Of a DNA stretch of 64,000 bases, positions 34,401-41,302 are shown in pieces. This DNA comes from Woeseiaceae bacterium (GTDB taxonomy: Bacteria > Pseudomonadota > Gammaproteobacteria > Steroidobacterales > Woeseiaceae), in assembly GCA_028277185.1 (NCBI GenBank), contig JANQGQ010000043.1, positions 19,978-83,977 on the forward strand. The letters run 5' to 3'. The position numbers were made by a program, and so were the translations under genes. Under the pieces are notes generated by a model. That model did no database searches and was not told where the DNA came from. It was given only the letters and a program-made list of their open reading frames with translations. The first letter of the stretch is position 1. Each line of letters begins with the position of its first letter.

Positions 34401-34414
34401 TGCAATCAATTGCA
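34401..34414. promoter_or_regulatory. Element palindrome copy 4 and likely promoter of the GHKL module
   Basis: TGCAATCAATTGCA is one transition from the consensus. Its right arm overlaps a -35-like TTGCAC (34410-34415), with TGTATA (34434-34439) 18 bases further, and the GHKL start at 34454. Binding here would block the promoter. Confidence 0.6.
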
Positions 34415-34453
34415 CCACGACTTTCCTCGATTCTGTATACCGACAAACGGTTT

Positions 34454-36034
34454 ATGATTATGAAAGAGCTGGTCAACACCGTAAATGCCACACCTTCCAA
34501 GCGTTTGTACCTGTCGATAATCGCAGATTACGACACCAATCGTGCAATCTGCGAGTTGGTAGACAACGCGCTAGACATTTGGGTGCTATCGGGACGAAGC
34601 TCCGAGCTGGACATCCAGATTGTGCTCGATTGCGATCAGCAGCGAATCGAGGTCCGCGACAATGCTGGTGGTGTTGATGAATCTGAACTTACCCATATCG
34701 TCGGCCCCGGCCATTCAGGTGGTGGCGGAACGGACGAGACGATCGGTATTTTTGGTGTCGGCACCAAGCGAGCCGTTGTCGCTTTGGCTCAGAGCATCTC
34801 AATTCGGACACGACGAAAGAACAAGACGTTTGCCATTGAGTTCGATGACGAATGGATAGAGAAGAACGAGAGCTGGTTCCTCGATGTGTATCAGGTGGAC
34901 AACATTCCACGTGGTAGCACGCATATCGAGTTAGTCAAGTTGAGACGAAGAATAGACAAGGAAACACGGGATGACCTGAGGTCACACCTCAGTGCAACGT
35001 ATGCCAGTTTTTTAACCCACAACAAATTGACTATTTCAATCGATGGAGAGCACGTCGAACCTATAACGTTCGATGACTGGGCGTATCCGCCGGGTTTTGG
35101 CCCCCGTCAGTATCGCGGCGAAGTCATTTGCTCCGATGGCAGTGTTGTCCGAGTGACCGCCACTGCTGGACTATCAATGGAATCGAGCCCGGCCGGCGGC
35201 GAGTATGGCGTCTACTTCTACTGCAACGATCGATTAATCGCCCGCGCACTAAAGACCCACAGCGTGGGATTCATGCGCGGTCTCGCAGGCAAACCTCACG
35301 CGGATATCTCTCTCGCAAGAGTGCTTGTTTCGCTAAACGGCGAAGCAAGGTTGATGCCGTGGAACAGCAGCAAATCCGACATTAATACTTCAAACGAGGT
35401 CTTTCTTTCCTTAAGAGCGTGGCTGATTCAGGTGGTAAAAGACTACACATCCCTGTCACGGCGTCTAAGCAAGTATGAAGGCGGCTGGCCGGAGCACGTA
35501 TTCGCTTATCCGAGTGGTCAAATGGAAGACATCGAAATTCCAGACTTCCCGACCGCCAGTACGTCGTACTTGCCACCGCTACCGGAGTCGAGACCTCGCT
35601 ATTCATCGATTGTTCAGAGGGCAAACGAAAAGGTTGCGGAACGGAAACCGTGGACCCGAGGCTTGTACGAAAGCGTAATCGCGGTCGACTGGATACTCAA
35701 GCAGCGTTTCGAGCAAAAAAACCGGATTGCCCTTGTCTTGCTGGACAGCACTCTTGAAATTGGCTTCAAGGAGTTTCTAGTCCGAGATTCAGGACAACAA
35801 TACGGCAACAATAGGCTTCAAGGTATGTTCAAGGACAGGAAACAGGTGCATGCCGAGGTTCAGAAACACACTCGAATATCAAAACGCGACTGGGGCAAGA
35901 TCGGTCATTACTACGACATGCGCTGCCAGCTTGTACACCAGCGATCCACTGTCTCGATCGGCGATAGCGAAATCGTCGATTTTCGCGATGTGGTTCAGCG
36001 AGTTCTAAAGAAACTGTACCGGCTGCAATTCTAG
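34454..36034 (+). CDS. GHKL ATPase with C-terminal HEPN-like motif
   Basis: The 526-residue protein starts with a GHKL (Hsp90/MORC/MutL) ATPase: N-box ELVDNALD (34-41), G1 DNAGGVD (69-75) and G2 GIFGVGTKRA (98-107). Its second transducer-like part follows to about 300 (ARLMPWNSSKSDIN). A linker separates this from a helical C-terminal domain that ends with YYDMRCQLVHQRSTVSI. R490 and H495 form an Rx4H motif, the active-site pattern of HEPN RNases. Such ATPase/HEPN fusions suit an effector triggered by infection. The next gene overlaps the stop. Function is inferred; the motif alone does not prove nuclease activity. Confidence 0.75.
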   Translation: MIMKELVNTVNATPSKRLYLSIIADYDTNRAICELVDNALDIWVLSGRSSELDIQIVLDCDQQRIEVRDNAGGVDESELTHIVGPGHSGGGGTDETIGIFGVGTKRAVVALAQSISIRTRRKNKTFAIEFDDEWIEKNESWFLDVYQVDNIPRGSTHIELVKLRRRIDKETRDDLRSHLSATYASFLTHNKLTISIDGEHVEPITFDDWAYPPGFGPRQYRGEVICSDGSVVRVTATAGLSMESSPAGGEYGVYFYCNDRLIARALKTHSVGFMRGLAGKPHADISLARVLVSLNGEARLMPWNSSKSDINTSNEVFLSLRAWLIQVVKDYTSLSRRLSKYEGGWPEHVFAYPSGQMEDIEIPDFPTASTSYLPPLPESRPRYSSIVQRANEKVAERKPWTRGLYESVIAVDWILKQRFEQKNRIALVLLDSTLEIGFKEFLVRDSGQQYGNNRLQGMFKDRKQVHAEVQKHTRISKRDWGKIGHYYDMRCQLVHQRSTVSIGDSEIVDFRDVVQRVLKKLYRLQF

Positions 36035-36036
36035 TG

Positions 36037-36570
36037 ATGCCCACGAAACTCGAAACAAAGATCATCAAGCAGATTCGGCAGGCTAGGGCCGATAACGACG
36101 ACTTCAATTTGGCCCTCCAGCTAGATGTGCTCCATAGCAACATCGAAGAAAGCAGCTTCCGCTCGATGCTCGACGAAATCGGCATCGGCTACCGTACCGG
36201 GCGCTATCTCGTTGGCATTATCGACGATGCGGACAGGCTCAAGTACCCGCACGAGGACATACAAGTTCTGATGCAGGGTATCGGCTGGACGAAGAGTGCG
36301 ATTATCTTGAGGAGCCTGACACGGCGTCGATCGGTCGCTAACCTAATAAAGAAGTACCGATCGACAACGGTTTCCGCTCTCCGAAATGAATTCCCCTCTC
36401 CCGCCGCTAAGCGGGATCATGCATCAAAACGACAGTTCGCGGCGTTTCTGACTGATAGTCGATATAGGAAGCTGATCCGCTATCTGGAAAAGCACCATGA
36501 TCTTCCAAAGACGAAGGGAAAACGTAAGGACGTGAGCAAAGCGTTCAGCGCTCTCGTAGACAGTCTATAG
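36037..36570 (+). CDS. Unknown helical partner of the GHKL ATPase
   Basis: The 177-residue basic protein starts at ATG 36037, two bases after the GHKL stop; a GTG at 36034 would overlap that stop by one base. It is mainly helical (LETKIIKQIRQARADNDD, then FRSMLDEIGIGYRTGRYLVGIIDDADRL) with a lysine-rich end (KTKGKRKDVSKAFSALV). A helix-turn-helix at about 40-60 is possible. I do not recognise a family. The overlap and absence of a separate promoter suggest that it works with the ATPase, perhaps as antitoxin or sensor. Confidence 0.55.
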   Translation: MPTKLETKIIKQIRQARADNDDFNLALQLDVLHSNIEESSFRSMLDEIGIGYRTGRYLVGIIDDADRLKYPHEDIQVLMQGIGWTKSAIILRSLTRRRSVANLIKKYRSTTVSALRNEFPSPAAKRDHASKRQFAAFLTDSRYRKLIRYLEKHHDLPKTKGKRKDVSKAFSALVDSL

Positions 36571-36572
36571 AT

Positions 36573-36586
36573 TGCAATTAATTGCA
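36573..36586. promoter_or_regulatory. Element palindrome copy 5 and likely promoter of the integrase operon
   Basis: TGCAATTAATTGCA is a perfect palindrome and the consensus. Its right arm overlaps TTGCAC (36582-36587), a -35-like box with TTTATG (36605-36610) 17 bases on, upstream of DUF4224 and int. Confidence 0.65.
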
Positions 36587-36685
36587 CGTATTTCCTCTTG
36601 CTGGTTTATGCCCTACGCGCGATAATGCGAATGCAGATTAGGCATCCCGCCTGATCGGCGCGGCTAAGCGACCTACGAGGTCGCG

Positions 36686-36892
36686 ATGTTTTTGTCTGAT
36701 GAAGAAGTCACTCGCCTGACTGGCCGCGCACGTCCGTCTGCTCAACGCCGCTGGCTGCTCAACAACGGTTTTCCGCATGTCGTTAACGGACTTGGCAGGC
36801 CACTGCTGCTAACGTCTGTTGTACAGACAAGGCTGGGCGAGACCGTGAAGCCGAGCAAGAACAAGCTCAACTGGGATGCCGTCAATGGCTAG
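36686..36892 (+). CDS. DUF4224 protein
   Basis: The 68-residue protein follows DUF4224: MFLSDEEVTRLTGRARPSAQRRWLLNNGFPHVVNGLGRPLLLTSVV. These small HTH-like proteins sit directly before tyrosine integrase genes in prophages and elements. Its end overlaps the integrase start by 17 bases. It is probably the excisionase or an integrase cofactor. Confidence 0.75.
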   Translation: MFLSDEEVTRLTGRARPSAQRRWLLNNGFPHVVNGLGRPLLLTSVVQTRLGETVKPSKNKLNWDAVNG

Positions 36893-37859
36893 GCGGCGAA
36901 ACACGAACAAACACCTGCCGCAGAGGATGTACCTCAAGCACGGTGCGTACTACTTCGTAGAAGCTGGTACGGAACGTTGGATTCCGTTGGGCCGCGAGTA
37001 CACGAATGCGATGACCAAGTACGGCGAGATTACCGACATTGATCGTCCGTGTGTGACCATGAAAGACGTGATTGATCGCTACCGCATCGAAGTTCTGCCG
37101 AAAAAGGCAGCGACTACGCACAAAGGAGAGGCCCCGCAACTGACACGGCTCGCCAACTGGTGCGGCCACGTTCAGCCCGACGAGATTACGACACAGCAGA
37201 TTTATCGGTACATGGATCAGCGGGCAAGGAAGGCTCCCGCCGCCGCTAAACATGAAATCACGCTTTTGCACCACATCTACGTAAAGGCGATCCGGTGGGG
37301 CGCGGCGAGCCAGAATCCAGTCGCCGGAGTTGAGAAGCCCAAGAGCAAGCCTCGCGATCGTTACGTGACCGATCAGGAGTTCAATGCCGTGCGTCGGTTG
37401 GCTTCCCCACAAGTGCGGGTGGCGATGGACCTCGCGCTATTGACTGGTTTGCGCAAGGGCGATCTGCTGAACCTGACCCGCGATAGTCTCACCAAGGACG
37501 GCCTTCTCGTCCATACGAGCAAGACTGGCAAGGGGCTGCTGTTCGAGTACACGCCTGCACTGGAAGAAGCACTGGCGGCATCGAAGAAGCTGAGGCCACA
37601 AGTGCCGGGCCACTTCCTAATTCGCACAAAGCAGGGCAATCAGTACACGCCTGATGGATTCTCGACCAACTGGCAGAAGCTAATGCGGAAGGCTAAGGAT
37701 GCTGGTATCGAACGTTTCACCTTCCACGACATTCGGAGCAAGAGCGCAAGCGACAGCGCGAGTTTGGGAGAGGCATCCGAACGTTTGGGACACTCGTCAA
37801 CGGCTCTGACCAAGAAGGCGTACTATCGTAAGGCGATGCCCGTGAAGCCACTCAAATGA
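36876..37859 (+). CDS. int: Tyrosine-type integrase of the element
   Basis: The 327-residue protein has a short arm-binding N-terminus, a core-binding domain (about 58-150) and a catalytic domain. Catalytic residues are R193 (TGLRKGD), K216 (TSKTGKG), H284 and R287 (FHDIRSKSAS), H306 (RLGHSS) and Y316 or Y317 (KKAYYRKA). It is the integrase nearest to the right attachment site. It would recombine the 7-bp anticodon-loop core TTACAAA. It overlaps DUF4224 upstream and probably shares the operator-controlled promoter at 36.58 kb. Confidence 0.9.
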   Translation: MPSMARRRNTNKHLPQRMYLKHGAYYFVEAGTERWIPLGREYTNAMTKYGEITDIDRPCVTMKDVIDRYRIEVLPKKAATTHKGEAPQLTRLANWCGHVQPDEITTQQIYRYMDQRARKAPAAAKHEITLLHHIYVKAIRWGAASQNPVAGVEKPKSKPRDRYVTDQEFNAVRRLASPQVRVAMDLALLTGLRKGDLLNLTRDSLTKDGLLVHTSKTGKGLLFEYTPALEEALAASKKLRPQVPGHFLIRTKQGNQYTPDGFSTNWQKLMRKAKDAGIERFTFHDIRSKSASDSASLGEASERLGHSSTALTKKAYYRKAMPVKPLK

Positions 37860-37873
37860 TAGTACGTAGGCAG

Positions 37874-38743
37874 TTAGGGTCCGAAAAAGAGGGCCTTCAT
37901 CACATCGTATCCGAGGCGATAGACCAGAAAAGCGGTGATTCCGGATACGGTAATTCGAGCAGTAGCAGACCTTGAGTTTTCGAGTTCAATTACAGGGAAT
38001 GCCCACCGCACCGCTCCGACAAGGCCACGTCCGATCCATGAGACAAAGAGCACAACGTACAGGAAAACAGCACTTCGCATAATGATGTGCGAGTCCTCCC
38101 AGCGACCTACGAGCCAACCGTCGAATCTGAAAGCTAGCCAAATGCTTGCCGGTATCAAGAAGACTGCTTGGATTAGATTGTAGAATTCTCGTGAGTGGAG
38201 CCATCCCCATCGGCGTTTCCGTTTTCGGTCTCGGAAGAAACCAAGAATGGATTCGTGTACGCCGACAACCCACGCCTTGTTGTCACCGATTACTTCAACC
38301 AGACTATTGTTGGGTGTGTTCTGATCATTCGGATTGTAGTCTGCGATCTTTGGCGTCTCCGAAAAATCGAGCACAAGCTTAAATCGATTGAGCGGTGTCA
38401 CATTGTAGGATTGGAGTGCCGCTGAGCTGTCGATTTCTATAGACGAGACTGTTTCCGGCAAGTCGTCGAACACATCTGCTGTAATCCCAGTCGCTTGTTC
38501 GCCATTCGATCCAAAAACTCGAATCACTGGTCCAGCTAGGTCTAGTAGGTCCTGCTTGGCTTTGTCGAATTCCTCCTGTGTTTGGTTTTCCGGCTGAGTG
38601 AAGCCGTTTACAAGAATTCCGGCAGCGTCGAGAGCTGGGGCACGAAGGTCGGCGTGCAGCCGTTTGAGGTCGTCAAGTGATACCAAGCTGGTAGGTACCT
38701 TTGCGCTCCTATAGATTCCGCGGTAATCAAATTGCGTGGCCAT
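37874..38743 (-). CDS. Membrane protein of unknown function
   Basis: The 289-residue protein has a soluble first half (residues 1-180) with no known motif. It is followed by three or four membrane segments (FYNLIQAVFLIPASIWLAF, SAVFLYVVLFVSWIGRGLVG, ITVSGITAFLVYRLGYDVM). It lies between the convergent integrase gene and the element tRNA, only 15 bases from each of them. A soluble sensor with C-terminal membrane helices is a common plan in abortive-infection proteins. I make no functional call. Confidence 0.55.
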   Translation of the reverse strand: MATQFDYRGIYRSAKVPTSLVSLDDLKRLHADLRAPALDAAGILVNGFTQPENQTQEEFDKAKQDLLDLAGPVIRVFGSNGEQATGITADVFDDLPETVSSIEIDSSAALQSYNVTPLNRFKLVLDFSETPKIADYNPNDQNTPNNSLVEVIGDNKAWVVGVHESILGFFRDRKRKRRWGWLHSREFYNLIQAVFLIPASIWLAFRFDGWLVGRWEDSHIIMRSAVFLYVVLFVSWIGRGLVGAVRWAFPVIELENSRSATARITVSGITAFLVYRLGYDVMKALFFGP

Positions 38744-38758
38744 TCGACTCCAAGAAAG

Positions 38759-38834
38759 TGGTGCCGGAAGCAGGAATCGAACCCGCGACCTGATGCTTAC
38801 AAGGCAACTGCTCTACCAACTGAGCTATTCCGGC
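38759..38834 (-). tRNA. Complete element-borne tRNA-Thr (anticodon UGU)
   Basis: 76 nt with encoded CCA. Acceptor stem GCCGGAA/TTCCGGC is perfect, the D-arm is GCTC...GAGC, the anticodon loop CTTGTAA has anticodon TGT, and the T-arm GCGGG/CCTGC with TTCGATT has one G-U pair. The anticodon stem GTTGC/GCATC carries a U28-U42 mismatch. It differs from the host gene it replaces (GCCGGCA acceptor, ACTGA anticodon stem). It lies 86 bases inside the right junction. It can therefore compensate for the split host gene and may use the host promoter by read-through. Confidence 0.9.
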
Positions 38835-38836
38835 CC

Positions 38837-38867
38837 GGAATTTTGGACAAACCCCGTTATTTTGGAC
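38837..38867. repeat. Right-end TTTTGGAC motifs (candidate integrase arm sites)
   Basis: GGAATTTTGGAC (38837-38848, same 12-mer as at 25270-25281) and TTTTGGAC (38860-38867) are direct repeats 19 bases apart. They lie between the element tRNA and the right core. Confidence 0.55.
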
Positions 38868-38920
38868 ACGGGCGTTTGTAAAGACATCATTCTAAACGGC
38901 TTTTTCGGGGGAGCAAATCC

Positions 38921-38927
38921 TTACAAA
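38921..38927. other. Right attachment core TTACAAA
   Basis: A direct repeat of the left core and equal to the anticodon loop of the split tRNA. Recombination of the two cores would restore the tRNA-Thr gene and release a 13,774-bp circle. Confidence 0.85.
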
Positions 38928-38958
38928 TCAGTTGCTCTACCAGCTGAGCTATGCCGGC
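38921..38958 (-). pseudogene. 5' half of host tRNA-Thr(UGU), split by the element
   Basis: From 38958 down this reads GCCGGCA, then the D-arm GCTC-AGCTGGTA-GAGC, anticodon stem ACTGA and loop TTTGTAA, where it breaks off. Counting from the first base, the break follows tRNA position 38. The remainder is at 25109-25153. The promoter of this tRNA should still work and would read into the element's own tRNA. Confidence 0.9.
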
Positions 38959-39019
38959 TCTATTCTGTTACTGCGTCGTGATTATTCGCACTCGTCCACG
39001 GGAACACAAGGGCACGGGT

Positions 39020-39724
39020 CTATGAGTCCGGGCAGGTCGCCTCGCCGCGCATCAATACCTTTTCCTCGCCGTAACGCTCGATCATCGCGCCCGCGCCGCG
39101 GCCTTGCGGCAGCGCAACATCGACGAAGTAGAACACGCCGTTGCTCATGCGCCGGGAGATGTCGGCCGGCAGGCCCAGCGACTGCGCCTGTTGCTCGATC
39201 CGCTGCGCACCCTCGAGGTTGCCGAACAGTCCCAGCGAGATCTTCAGGCCCTCGTCGTCCGTCGTGACGAGGTACGCCTCCGGGATGCCGCCGTCGCGGA
39301 GTTGCTGGACCGTTGCGTTGCCTTCCTCTCGGCTCTCGATGTTGCGGACCTGTACCCAGTGGCCGACGAAGATCTGTCCGGTCTCCTGGCGCTGCGCTGT
39401 GCGCATGCCTTCGGCCGTGTATCGCGTCAGTGCAGCTTCGGCATCATCCTCAGCCCGGAACGGTCCGATCGTGACGCAGGTTCTACCGACTACCGCCGAC
39501 AGCTCCGTTACCGTTTCCGACTCCAGCGCCACACCGGCCTCGGCGACGACTATCTCTGCGGTGTCCTCGCCTGCCGTCTCGACCGCTTCCACCGCCGCGA
39601 GCGGCGGACCGAGGTCCCTCTCGCTGAGCACCGCTACGCCCGGTTCGCTGTCGTCGCGTGCGAAGTTGCCCCACAGCATGTAGAGCGCGTTCGCGAGCAG
39701 CAGTGCCAGCAGCAGGTTTTTCAT
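39020..39724 (-). CDS. SPOR-domain protein
   Basis: The ATG at 39724 (MKNLLLALLLANALYMLWGNF) gives 234 residues with an N-terminal membrane anchor. The C-terminal half is a SPOR-like module: TCVTIGPFRAEDDAEAALTRY, and LKISLGLFGNLEGAQRIEQQAQSLG. SPOR domains bind denuded peptidoglycan at division sites. The gene follows coaX by 10 bases, the same order as in Pseudomonas (birA-coaX-SPOR-tRNA). An ATG nine codons earlier overlaps coaX. Confidence 0.75.
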   Translation of the reverse strand: MKNLLLALLLANALYMLWGNFARDDSEPGVAVLSERDLGPPLAAVEAVETAGEDTAEIVVAEAGVALESETVTELSAVVGRTCVTIGPFRAEDDAEAALTRYTAEGMRTAQRQETGQIFVGHWVQVRNIESREEGNATVQQLRDGGIPEAYLVTTDDEGLKISLGLFGNLEGAQRIEQQAQSLGLPADISRRMSNGVFYFVDVALPQGRGAGAMIERYGEEKVLMRGEATCPDS

Positions 39725-39734
39725 CGCTCGTGCT

Positions 39735-40496
39735 TCATTGCTCTTCCCCAAGCAGCCCGGCGAGCCCGGCCAACACCAGGTCGGGTCGATGCGTTACGGG
39801 AGGCTCCAACGCGGCCAATATGCGCGACGCATCTCCACCGGTCAACACGACTGCAGGCTCGTGTCCGGCAGCGCTCAGCACCGACCACGCCCTTTCGATC
39901 GCGCCGGCGACTGCATTGCCCGCGCCCTGCCGCACGCCGGCTGCCGTGCTCGTCGCGAAGATCCCGACGTCGTTCGTGAATGCTGCCGCGTGCCGGTCCA
40001 CGACCGGGATGTCGCTCGTCGACGTGCCTAGCGACTTACTCATCAAATCCAGTCCCGGAAGGATCTGCCCGCCCAGGTGCCGGCCCGATTCGTCGAGCGC
40101 GTCTATCGTCACGGCCGTGCCTGCATCGACGATCAGCACCGCATCGCCGAACTCCAACCACGCACCAATCATCGCTACCCAGCGATCGACTCCCATCTGC
40201 CTCGGCTCGGGGTAGGCATTCGTCACACCACAAGCCTCGGTCGCCGTCTTCGCGAAATGCACCTCGCAGCCGTAGTGCCCGGCGAGCAAACCCGTCAGCC
40301 GCGTCGCGAACGCCTGCCCGGCTACGTTGCTCACGAACGCGCTATCGGCCTGCCGCGGCAGCTTCGTCGCCAGCGCCGCGAGTCCGGCGTCGTCGAGGTC
40401 TGCGTGCATGACGTGATCCGTCTCGCCTATCGCTCCATCGTTCAGCACGCCCCACTTGATGCGCGTGTTGCCTGCGTCGATTAGTAGCGTCTTCAC
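39735..40496 (-). CDS. coaX: Type III pantothenate kinase
   Basis: The GTG at 40496 overlaps the birA stop by one base (TAGTG). The 253-residue protein has the ASKHA phosphate motif DAGNTRIKWG, the substrate-binding segment MGVDRWVAMIGAW, the second phosphate motif VDAGTAVTIDAL and GGQILPGLDLMSKSLG. The enzyme phosphorylates pantothenate in the first step of CoA synthesis; type III enzymes need a monovalent cation and are not feedback inhibited. Confidence 0.95.
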   Translation of the reverse strand: MKTLLIDAGNTRIKWGVLNDGAIGETDHVMHADLDDAGLAALATKLPRQADSAFVSNVAGQAFATRLTGLLAGHYGCEVHFAKTATEACGVTNAYPEPRQMGVDRWVAMIGAWLEFGDAVLIVDAGTAVTIDALDESGRHLGGQILPGLDLMSKSLGTSTSDIPVVDRHAAAFTNDVGIFATSTAAGVRQGAGNAVAGAIERAWSVLSAAGHEPAVVLTGGDASRILAALEPPVTHRPDLVLAGLAGLLGEEQ

Positions 40497-41302
40497 TACC
40501 CCGCCCCGTGCAACCACACCGAGCCCGACGCCACGGCAATTCGGCCCGTCTCGGTGTCCAACCTCAGCGCGCCCGCATCGTCGACGCCGGCCGCGATGCC
40601 CGTGTGCTTTGCCGCTGGCGATTCGATCGAGATACGCCGGCCGCGCAGCCAGTCCGCCGCGCGCCAGGCATCGGCGTAGGGTGCGAAGCCTTGCGCCTCG
40701 TAGTCCGCGAAGACGTCGGTCAGCGCGTCTGTCATTGCAGCAGCCAGTTCGTTACGGTCCGGCACATCTTCGACGATGTGTTCGAGCGCCACGCCGCGCT
40801 GTGCCCAGCCGGAAGTAGACGCCGCGCGCGTCGCCTCGTCCATGTAGATATTGACACCGATTCCCGCGACTACGACCAGTTGGCCGTCGACCGTGCGTGT
40901 TTCCGTGAGCATGCCGGCGAGCTTGCCGTCTTTCGCGACCAGGTCGTTCGGCCATTTGACCTGCACGCCCGTGACGCCGCAGCGCTCCAGCGCCCTTATC
41001 GCGCCGACTCCGAGTGCGAGCGTCAGCGCGGAGAAGTCCGCGCGCGCCGAGGCAACGGCGAACGCCAGCGACTGATACAGCCCTGCTCCACGCGTCGACA
41101 CCCAGTGCCGGTTCTGCCGGCCGCGACCCGCCGTCTGTTCCTCCGACAGCGCCACGTGGACGCGCCCGGCATCCGGCCGCGCGTTTTCCATGAGATACGT
41201 ACTCGTCGAGCCAATCGTGTCGAACACCTCGAGCGTTTCGAGGCGTTCGCGCGTGGCATCGCTCAAGCCCCGGCGGATCGCCGCGGCGTCAAGCTCCGTC
41301 AT
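40496..41302 (-). CDS. birA: Biotin--[acetyl-CoA-carboxylase] ligase
   Basis: The 268-residue ligase has the motif GRGRQNRHWVSTRGAGLYQSL, VQVKWPNDLVAKDGKLAGML and GIGVNIY. It joins biotin to the carboxyl-carrier lysine through biotinyl-AMP. The N-terminal HTH of E. coli BirA is missing, so this is a monofunctional enzyme that cannot repress biotin genes. It overlaps plsY upstream (14 bases) and coaX downstream (1 base), a compact operon. Confidence 0.95.
   Translation of the reverse strand: MTELDAAAIRRGLSDATRERLETLEVFDTIGSTSTYLMENARPDAGRVHVALSEEQTAGRGRQNRHWVSTRGAGLYQSLAFAVASARADFSALTLALGVGAIRALERCGVTGVQVKWPNDLVAKDGKLAGMLTETRTVDGQLVVVAGIGVNIYMDEATRAASTSGWAQRGVALEHIVEDVPDRNELAAAMTDALTDVFADYEAQGFAPYADAWRAADWLRGRRISIESPAAKHTGIAAGVDDAGALRLDTETGRIAVASGSVWLHGAG

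Larger units (their letters stand above)
25154..38927. mobile_element. 13.77 kb integrated element in a tRNA-Thr anticodon loop (phage-satellite-like)
   Basis: The element is bounded by TTACAAA direct repeats and inserted in the tRNA-Thr anticodon loop. It is visibly poorer in GC than the flanks. From left to right it carries a hypothetical gene, a RarA-tail-like protein, small HTH and RHH proteins, a replication-type HTH protein, NUMOD4 proteins, an XkdF-type protease, a FimB-like recombinase, a GHKL ATPase module, DUF4224, the integrase, a membrane protein and a complete tRNA-Thr. There is no portal, terminase, tail or conjugation gene, so it cannot move alone as a phage or ICE. Size and content fit a satellite-like element; this last point is inference. 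Confidence 0.85.

Noticed and set aside
38759..38958. Idea that the intact tRNA-Thr is simply the host gene restored by the element, as in most tRNA insertions
   Set aside because: The 5' half at 38921-38958 ends at the core and runs into non-tRNA sequence. The intact gene has a different acceptor stem and anticodon stem from the two split halves, so it is a separate gene.
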